From JAAFHS01 sp043751715 (lineage in GTDB: Bacteria; Pseudomonadota; Alphaproteobacteria; Rhodobacterales; Rhodobacteraceae): DNA of 10,213 bases. The notes below the pieces were generated by a model that saw only the letters and a list, made by a program, of their open reading frames with translations, searched no databases and was not told the origin of the DNA. Made by a program: the position numbers and the translations under genes. The DNA is taken from positions 1-10,213 of the forward strand of contig JAYUZO010000195.1 of NCBI GenBank assembly GCA_043751715.1, given 5' to 3'. Shown piece by piece: positions 1 to 4,448 of the stretch; position 1 is the stretch's first letter, and each line of letters starts with the position of its first letter.

Positions 1-63
1 ATCAACGAAGGCTTTGATCTGATGCACCGGGGCGAAAGCATACGCAGCGTGGTGGTGTTCTAG
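1..63 (+). CDS. frmA: C-terminal end of S-(hydroxymethyl)glutathione dehydrogenase / class III alcohol dehydrogenase (5' partial)
   Basis: Only the last 20 codons and the TAG stop are present; the rest lies upstream of the window. The tail reads INEGFDLMHRGESIRSVVVF, which closely matches the conserved C-terminus of class III, zinc-dependent alcohol dehydrogenases (INEGFDLMH, then SIRSVV). In this family the enzyme oxidises the glutathione adduct of formaldehyde with NAD+ in the cytoplasm, the first step of glutathione-dependent formaldehyde detoxification. None of the catalytic or zinc-binding residues can be seen here, so the call rests on the tail alone. A related zinc-dependent alcohol dehydrogenase cannot be strictly excluded, but the tail is very characteristic. 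Confidence 0.85.
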   Translation: MNEGFDLMHRGESIRSVVVF

Positions 64-105
64 ATGGCGCGGTGTCATGGACGCAGACGGCAGGATCAGC
101 GCAGA

Positions 106-134
106 TTGAATGTGTTTCCGGTTCATGCTATCTA
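106..134 (+). promoter_or_regulatory. Possible sigma-70-type promoter of the toxin-antitoxin module
   Basis: TTGAAT (106-111) followed after 17 bases by TATCTA (129-134) has correct spacing for a housekeeping promoter. The -35 box matches four of six consensus positions and the -10 box only three. The -10 candidate lies inside the left arm of the inverted repeat at 128-155, as expected if the antitoxin represses its own promoter. This is a weak call by eye; the geometry and position support it more than the box sequences. Confidence 0.3.
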
Positions 135-155
135 GACAGATAGCTAGCTAGATAG
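128..155. promoter_or_regulatory. Palindromic operator-like site upstream of the antitoxin gene
   Basis: CTATCTAG (128-135) and CTAGATAG (148-155) form a perfect 8-base inverted repeat. A second nested pair, CTATCT (128-133) and AGATAG (138-143), shares the same left arm, and TAGCTAGCTA (141-150) is itself a perfect palindrome. AGATAG therefore occurs twice, 12 bases apart. The block ends 7 bases before the antitoxin ATG and touches its probable ribosome binding site (TAGGTG, 153-158). Phd/YefM antitoxins, alone or with toxin, typically bind such palindromes to autoregulate, with binding that depends on the toxin:antitoxin ratio. That this is the operator is inferred from symmetry, position and family behaviour. 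Confidence 0.6.
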
Positions 156-162
156 GTGCGCC

Positions 163-402
163 ATGTGGACGCTTCAGGATGCCAAGAACCGGTTTTCGGC
201 CGTGGTTGACGCGGCCCTTGCGGGAAAGCCGCAGGCGGTGACGCGGCGTGGTCAGCCTGCCGTGGTCGTAATCTCGGCCGCGGAATATGAACGGCTGACG
301 GCTGCGGGCGCGGCACGTGGGTCATTCCTTGATCATCTGCGCAGCTTTCCGGGCGGCGATATCCCGCGTGTTGCGGTGACGATGCGTGATGTTGATCTGT
401 GA
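163..402 (+). CDS. Type II antitoxin, Phd/YefM family
   Basis: This 79-residue protein has the Phd/YefM layout. The N-terminal DNA-binding half starts with MWTLQDAKNRFSAVVDAAL, continues with VTRRGQPAVVVISAAEYERL (about residues 26-46), and is followed by a short C-terminal segment (about 52-79, SFLDHLRSFPGGD) of the kind that folds onto and blocks the toxin. Its expected role is to neutralise the downstream PIN toxin and, alone or in complex, to repress the shared promoter through the palindrome at 128-155. The ATG at 163 is preceded by TAGGTG (153-158), and the conserved MW(S/T)LQDAKN opening fixes the start. The stop codon overlaps the toxin start in GTGA (399-402), so the two genes are translationally coupled. 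No key region appears to be missing. Confidence 0.93.
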   Translation: MWTLQDAKNRFSAVVDAALAGKPQAVTRRGQPAVVVISAAEYERLTAAGAARGSFLDHLRSFPGGDIPRVAVTMRDVDL

Positions 403-806
403 TCTACGTCCTGGATACCAATGTGCTGTCAGCCATGCGTCGCCCGGACCGCTCCGAGGCTGTGATGCGATGGGCGGCGGGGCGGCGCGAAGAGGATATG
501 TTTCTAAGTGTGATAACCTTGGGTGAGGTTGAACGGGGGATCATGCGGCAGGAAAAGCTGAATCCGGCGTTTGCAGCAGACCTGCGCCAATGGCTGGATC
601 AGACGATGGCGGTATTTTCAGACCGGATTTTGCCATTTGACGCAGCGGCGGCGCGGCTTTGGGGAAAACTCTCAGCGCGGCTGGGCCATGCGGGGACTGA
701 CCTGCTGATCGCGGCAACGGCGATGGCGCATGGTGCAACGGTGGTCACAGGCGATTCGGGTTTTGCGGCCACAGGCGTGCGGGTTGAAAACCCGTTCACA
801 TCATGA
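399..806 (+). CDS. vapC: Type II toxin, PIN-domain ribonuclease (VapC/FitB-like)
   Basis: This 135-residue single-domain PIN protein probably acts as a Mg2+-dependent endoribonuclease that cuts tRNA or other RNA when released from its antitoxin; the target cannot be read from the sequence. The acidic active site looks complete: D6 in LDTNVLSA, E43 in GEVERG, D101 in TDLLIAATA and D119 in TGDSGF. The VLDTNVLSA opening and the partner type resemble the FitB-like branch. The start is GTG at 399, inside the antitoxin stop (GTGA overlap), with no Shine-Dalgarno sequence of its own, so translation probably depends on ribosomes finishing the antitoxin. That arrangement keeps antitoxin synthesis ahead of toxin. 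The gene is full length and looks intact. Confidence 0.93.
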   Translation: MIYVLDTNVLSAMRRPDRSEAVMRWAAGRREEDMFLSVITLGEVERGIMRQEKLNPAFAADLRQWLDQTMAVFSDRILPFDAAAARLWGKLSARLGHAGTDLLIAATAMAHGATVVTGDSGFAATGVRVENPFTS

Positions 807-872
807 CCAACAGAATGTCCCTTAGCGGCTTTCCGCCAAATTCTGGTATCCACTCAGCAAAGGTGAACAATC

Positions 873-1634
873 ATGGCGCGTGATGGGGCAAATCTGCTGG
901 CGGTCCTGATTGATGCCGATAACGTTCTGGCGCGGCATGCCGAGGCGATCCTCAAGGAAATCAGCACCATTGGTGAGCCCGCCTTGCGGCGCGTCTATGG
1001 TGACTGGTCCAGCAGCCAACTGGCGGGCTGGAAGGCCAAGGCCCGCGATCTGGGGCTGGTGATGCATCAGGAATCGGCCAACACCAAAGGCAAGAACGCA
1101 TCCGACATCGGCCTTGTGATTGATGCGATGGATATCCTGCATGCAGGTAAATTCGACGGCTTTGTGCTGGTCAGCTCTGACAGTGATTTCACCCGCCTTG
1201 CATCCCGCATCCGCGAAGAAGGGCTGGAGGTGGTAGGCATAGGTGAGGCGAAAACCCCCGAAAGCCTGCGCAAGGTCTGCAACCGCTTTATCCTGATTGA
1301 AAACATCGTGGCCGAGGGTGAGCCCGAGCCTGAAACCAAACCCGCAGCCGCCCTGCCCGCCCGCGTGGCGCGGGCTGATACGCCGCCACCCCCGCCAACC
1401 AAAAAGCCTGCCTATGATGCAATTCCGCTGATCGTGAAGGCAATGAAATCCATCGACCCCGATGGTGAATGGTATTCGCTGGGCCAGTTGGGCCAATACA
1501 TGGTGCGCGCCGACCCCGATTTTGACAGCCGCACCTACGGCGCTGCAAAACTGTCGGACCTGATCAAAGGCCTGCCCAAACGGTTCGAGGCGAAAAAGGA
1601 CGGCAACCACTGGCTGGTGCGCGATATTGCGTGA
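873..1634 (+). CDS. NYN domain (PIN-like) protein with C-terminal OST-HTH/LOTUS-like region
   Basis: This 253-residue protein belongs to the DUF88/LabA-like NYN group. The NYN domain covers about residues 7-145. Candidate metal-binding acids are D14 and D16 in LIDADN, D78 in ASDIGLVIDAMD, and D103 and D105 in VSSDSDF, the usual signature of an active-looking PIN-like RNase fold. A proline- and alanine-rich linker (about 148-178, including five prolines in a row) leads to a 70-residue C-terminal region ending in NHWLVRDIA. It has the look of an OST-HTH/LOTUS winged helix, a fold proposed to bind RNA. The likely role is RNA processing or decay, but substrate and pathway are unknown. ATG 873 is preceded by AAAGGTGA (859-866). 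It follows the toxin gene after 66 bases and leads the ThDP enzyme by 30 bases. Domain calls are by eye; the NYN call is the firmer one. Confidence 0.85.
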   Translation: MARDGANLLAVLIDADNVLARHAEAILKEISTIGEPALRRVYGDWSSSQLAGWKAKARDLGLVMHQESANTKGKNASDIGLVIDAMDILHAGKFDGFVLVSSDSDFTRLASRIREEGLEVVGIGEAKTPESLRKVCNRFILIENIVAEGEPEPETKPAAALPARVARADTPPPPPTKKPAYDAIPLIVKAMKSIDPDGEWYSLGQLGQYMVRADPDFDSRTYGAAKLSDLIKGLPKRFEAKKDGNHWLVRDIA

Positions 1635-1647
1635 TCGGACGGAACAG

Positions 1648-1668
1648 ATGAACGCGGGTCAGCGATGA
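1648..1668 (+). other. Six-codon leader ORF overlapping the start of the ThDP enzyme gene
   Basis: ATG at 1648 opens a six-codon frame (MNAGQR) that stops at TGA 1666-1668, overlapping the enzyme's ATG at 1665 in ATGA. The purine-rich GGACGGAA (1637-1644), the best Shine-Dalgarno candidate in this gap, is spaced for the leader ORF and not for the enzyme, whose own upstream bases (GGGTCAGCG) are a poor match. Ribosomes may therefore load at 1648 and re-initiate at 1665. A chance ORF of this size is quite possible. Confidence 0.3.
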
Positions 1669-3203
1669 ACGGCGCAACCACCCTTGTGCGTACGCTTTTG
1701 AACTCTGGCATCCGTGTCTGCTTTGCAAACCCCGGCACGTCTGAAATGCACTTTGTCGCAGCCCTGGATGCCCACCCCGACATGCGCTGCATCCTGTGCC
1801 TGTTCGAAGGCGGCGTGACCGGTGCCGCCGATGGCTATTACCGCATGACCGGGCAGATTGCCGTCAGCCTGCTGCATCTGGCCCCCGGTTTTGCCAATGG
1901 CTTTGCCAACCTGCACAATGCGCGCAAGGCAAAGTCAGCCATGGTCACGGTGATGGGCGAACACGCAACGCACCATTTGCAGCATGAAAGCCCCCTGAAA
2001 GGCGATACAATCGGCATTGCCGAGGCCGTGTCGCATTCCGTTGTCCGGCCCATGCGCGCGGCCGATGTGGCTGGCCATGCCGCCCATGCCATTCACCAGG
2101 CCCAGTCAAACGGCGGCCAGATTGCCACGCTGATTCTGCCCGCCGATACTGCGTGGAACGCGGCAGATCAGGCCGCTGTCGCAAATGCACCCCAGCCACC
2201 GCGCAGACCGATGGTCGGCGCGATTGCCGCAGCGGCTGATGTGCTGCGCCTGCCCGGTGCCGTGCTGATGGTTGATGGCCCGGCCCTGCGCCGCCCGCTG
2301 GCTGACCTTGCCAGCGCCATTGCGCAGGCCACGGGTGCGCGGCTGATGTGCCCCTATTTCGTGGCGCGCATTGCACGCGGCGCAGGGTCGGTGCCGTTTG
2401 AACCCCTGCACTATGCGGTGGATGAAAATGTCGCCCTGCTGGCGGGCACAAAGGCCATGGTGCTGATCGGTGCTGATGAACCCACCGCGTTTTTCGCCTA
2501 TCCGGGCAAGCCCAGCCTGCCCGCGCCCGTTGATTGCCTGATGATGCGCCTGTGTGCGCCCGATATGGATGTGGCCTTTACCCTGCAGGCACTGGCTGAC
2601 CATGTGCAGGCCACCACGCCGCTGCCCACCACCCCCCTTGCCCTGCCTGCTGCCCCGACCGGTGCTGTCACGCTGGAAAAGCTGGGTGAAGCCGTGGCAG
2701 CACTGCTGCCCGCACATGCGGTGGTGGTGGAAGAGGCCATCACCTCGGCCCGCCCGCTGATTGATGCCACGCGGCACGCCCGCCCGCATGACTGGCTTTG
2801 CCTGATGGGCGGGGCGATTGGTGATGGCTTGCCCGTGGCTGTCGGCGCTGCCGTGGGCGCGCCAGACCGCAAGGTGGTGCTGCTGCAGGCCGATGGGTCG
2901 GCCATGTACACGCTGCAAAGCCTGTGGACCATGGCGCGCGAACGGCTGGATGTCGTGGTGATCGTGCTGGACAATGGCGGCTATCGCACCTTGCACCGCG
3001 AAATGGCGAATGTCGGTGTCGCACAGGCGGGCCGCAATGCCCTGCGGATGTTTGATGTGGCAGACCCCGCGCTGGATTGGGTCGCACTGGCACGCGGGCA
3101 CGGCGTTGCAGGCGTGGCCGTGCAGGACTTGGATCAGTTCAATACGGCCTTTGCCGCAGCGCTGGCCACGCCCGGCCCGCATCTGATCGCGGTGCCGTGT
3201 TAG
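1665..3203 (+). CDS. Thiamine-diphosphate-dependent enzyme, acetolactate synthase large subunit-like (orphan)
   Basis: This 512-residue protein has the three-domain layout of the acetolactate synthase / benzoylformate decarboxylase superfamily. The N-terminal pyrimidine-binding domain (about 1-165) has FANPGTSEMHF and the catalytic glutamate E48 in LFEGGVTGAADGYYR. A divergent middle domain (about 185-320) follows. The C-terminal diphosphate-binding domain (about 335-512) has D410 in ADGSAMYTLQSLW and N437 in LDNGGY, 27 residues apart as the Mg-ThDP motif requires. The first glycine of the usual GDG is alanine (A409). It resembles proteins annotated as acetolactate synthase catalytic subunit-like, but there is no ilvN-type regulatory subunit and no branched-chain gene nearby, so a 2-oxo acid decarboxylase or carboligase of unknown substrate is as likely. 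ATG 1665 is the only start codon in frame after the stop of the NYN gene, which is read in the same frame. Confidence 0.85.
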   Translation: MNGATTLVRTLLNSGIRVCFANPGTSEMHFVAALDAHPDMRCILCLFEGGVTGAADGYYRMTGQIAVSLLHLAPGFANGFANLHNARKAKSAMVTVMGEHATHHLQHESPLKGDTIGIAEAVSHSVVRPMRAADVAGHAAHAIHQAQSNGGQIATLILPADTAWNAADQAAVANAPQPPRRPMVGAIAAAADVLRLPGAVLMVDGPALRRPLADLASAIAQATGARLMCPYFVARIARGAGSVPFEPLHYAVDENVALLAGTKAMVLIGADEPTAFFAYPGKPSLPAPVDCLMMRLCAPDMDVAFTLQALADHVQATTPLPTTPLALPAAPTGAVTLEKLGEAVAALLPAHAVVVEEAITSARPLIDATRHARPHDWLCLMGGAIGDGLPVAVGAAVGAPDRKVVLLQADGSAMYTLQSLWTMARERLDVVVIVLDNGGYRTLHREMANVGVAQAGRNALRMFDVADPALDWVALARGHGVAGVAVQDLDQFNTAFAAALATPGPHLIAVPC

Positions 3204-3379
3204 GGCAGATCAACAGGCGGGCCGCAGGGCGCGCCAGCCAAAAATTCACGAAAAATTAACACTTTTCTCACGCCTGCACCCGCGCAAGTGGCGCAATCTG
3301 TGATGGTGGACAGGCCCCGTTTGCCGCCCCCCACACCCATTATTTCAGCACGTCATACGCCCCATTTCCGAGGTGAATC
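3204..3379. other. Intergenic region with a weak hairpin and phased A-tracts
   Basis: This 176-base gap separates the ThDP enzyme gene from the VWA gene. GGCGGGC (3216-3222) and GCGCGCC (3229-3235) could form a 7-pair stem with one mismatch, but it is followed by AAAAATT and not by a T-run, so it is a poor intrinsic terminator. AAAAATT occurs twice, at 3240-3246 and 3251-3257, 11 bases (about one helical turn) apart, in otherwise GC-rich DNA. TTAACA (3256-3261) resembles a -35 box but I find no convincing -10 box at the right distance. A promoter for the 3380-6023 genes is expected here, but I cannot place it. GAGGTG (3370-3375) is the ribosome binding site of the next gene. Confidence 0.4.
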
Positions 3380-4102
3380 ATGTTCGTCAGATGCATGTTT
3401 GCGGCTCTTTTGACCACCGGTTTGCCCGCCTACGCGGGTTGCGCCGATCTCGCGCCCGATCTGGCACTCGTGCTGGCGGTTGACAGTTCCGGCAGCATTG
3501 ATGCCGCCGATTACAGCTTGCAGCGGCAGGGCTATGCGCTGGCCTTTGCCGACCCCACCGTGCAGGCCGCCCTGCAGTCGGCCGGGGTGGTCGATGTGGC
3601 GCTTGTGCTGTGGGGTGACAGTGAAATGGCCCCGCAGGTGTTTGGCTGGCAGCGCATCACCGGGCCGCAGGGTGCACAGGCGCTGATGGCCACGCTGCTG
3701 TATGTCCCGCGTGAGGTGACGGGAAACACCGGCATCGGGCGCGGCGTGTCCGCAGCGCTTGACCTGCTCGAGGCACCCGGCAATTGTGCCCTGCGCAAGG
3801 TGATCAACGTATCCGGTGACGGTGTTGAAACCCTGTCACCGCATCCGCGCAACCATATTCCGCTGGCACAGGCGCGCGACCGCGCACAGGCCATGGGTGT
3901 CACCATCAACGCGCTTGCCATCACGCGGGATCAGCCTGATCTGGCAGACTGGTATGCCGACCATCTGATCACCGGCCCTGCATCATTTGTCATCGCCGTG
4001 AATGGGTATGACGGTTTCGCAACAGCGATCATTCAAAAGCTGGGGCGCGAAATCGCACCGCCGCAGCTGGCCCTGATGGCCGCTGCACCTGACCGGTTCT
4101 GA
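3380..4102 (+). CDS. Secreted DUF1194 protein with von Willebrand factor A-type domain
   Basis: This 240-residue protein begins with a short Sec-type signal peptide (MFVRCMFAALLTTGLPAYA, likely cut after A19), so it should be exported to the periplasm or beyond. The rest is a DUF1194/VWA-like domain with a complete-looking metal-ion-dependent adhesion site: D35-S37-S39 in VDSSGS, T117 in TGNTGIGRG and D147 in SGDG. VWA domains bind protein partners through a divalent metal; no partner is known to me. There is no transmembrane anchor or sorting signal at the C-terminus. ATG 3380 follows GAGGTG (3370-3375) at good spacing. The DUF4242 gene begins 24 bases downstream, suggesting co-transcription. 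Family membership is fairly clear from VLAVDSSGSIDAADY and LQRQGYALAFADP; function is unknown. Confidence 0.88.
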   Translation: MFVRCMFAALLTTGLPAYAGCADLAPDLALVLAVDSSGSIDAADYSLQRQGYALAFADPTVQAALQSAGVVDVALVLWGDSEMAPQVFGWQRITGPQGAQALMATLLYVPREVTGNTGIGRGVSAALDLLEAPGNCALRKVINVSGDGVETLSPHPRNHIPLAQARDRAQAMGVTINALAITRDQPDLADWYADHLITGPASFVIAVNGYDGFATAIIQKLGREIAPPQLALMAAAPDRF

Positions 4103-4126
4103 ACACAGCCACAGAAGGCAACGATC

Positions 4127-4408
4127 ATGAAAACCTATCTTGTCGAGCGCGATCTGGCCGGCATCAATATGGCCGACCTGCACGGTGTCACCGCCGCCGC
4201 ACTGCGCCACACGGCCAACATGCGCGCAGATGGCGACCGCATCTATTACCTCGGCTCAACGTTTTTGCCGCAGGAAGGCCGGTGCCTGTGCCTGTTCGAG
4301 GCCAAGGACGCAACCGTGGTCGCCGCGCTGAATGCAGCCGCCTGCCTGCCCGCGGCGCGGATCGTACCCGCCCTCACACTGGCCATGCCCCCGGTCGCGG
4401 TGGCGTAG
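4127..4408 (+). CDS. Small DUF4242 (SCO4226-like) protein
   Basis: This 93-residue protein opens with MKTYLVERDL and has a second conserved stretch, YYLGSTFLPQEGRCLCLFEA (residues 40-59), followed by an alanine-rich helix and an IVPALTL strand. That is the ferredoxin-like pattern of DUF4242. Streptomyces SCO4226 of this family binds nickel, but I cannot show that the metal ligands are kept here, so metal binding is only a possibility. Histidines are at H19 and H28 and cysteines at C53, C55 and C73. No signal peptide is visible, so it should be cytoplasmic. AGAAGG (4113-4118) precedes ATG 4127. It lies 24 bases after the VWA gene and 40 bases before the regulator's likely start, so the three are probably one unit. 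Confidence 0.75.
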   Translation: MKTYLVERDLAGINMADLHGVTAAALRHTANMRADGDRIYYLGSTFLPQEGRCLCLFEAKDATVVAALNAAACLPAARIVPALTLAMPPVAVA

Positions 4409-4435
4409 TGACAGCGATTCATTGCAAAACACAGC

Positions 4436-4443
4436 GGGAAGGG
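4436..4443 (+). promoter_or_regulatory. Ribosome binding site supporting a TTG start at 4449
   Basis: GGGAAGGG ends 5 bases before TTG 4449. It is the main reason for choosing that start over the upstream ATG at 4332, which lies deep inside the DUF4242 gene and would add 39 residues of low-complexity, proline/serine/arginine-rich sequence unlike the N-terminus of this regulator class. Confidence 0.5.
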
Positions 4444-4448
4444 TAGGC

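Noticed and set aside
64..135. A 23-codon ORF starting right after the dehydrogenase stop
   Set aside because: It has no ribosome binding site of its own, has no family resemblance, and runs into the operator-like palindrome; most likely chance.
780..794. Inverted repeat CGGGTT-GAA-AACCCG near the end of the toxin gene
   Set aside because: It lies within the coding sequence and no T-run follows, so it is not a convincing terminator. The shorter GCGG/CCGC stem at 825-836 is likewise too weak.
163..806. The toxin-antitoxin pair as part of a larger mobile or defence island
   Set aside because: No integrase, transposase, tRNA end, direct repeats or further defence genes are visible; the flanking genes look like ordinary chromosomal genes.
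2106..3182. A 358-codon open frame on the - strand, antisense to the ThDP enzyme gene
   Set aside because: It lies wholly inside a well-supported gene, shows no recognisable family, and is of the length expected from GC-rich third codon positions. The same holds for the antisense frame at 822-1610 opposite the NYN gene.
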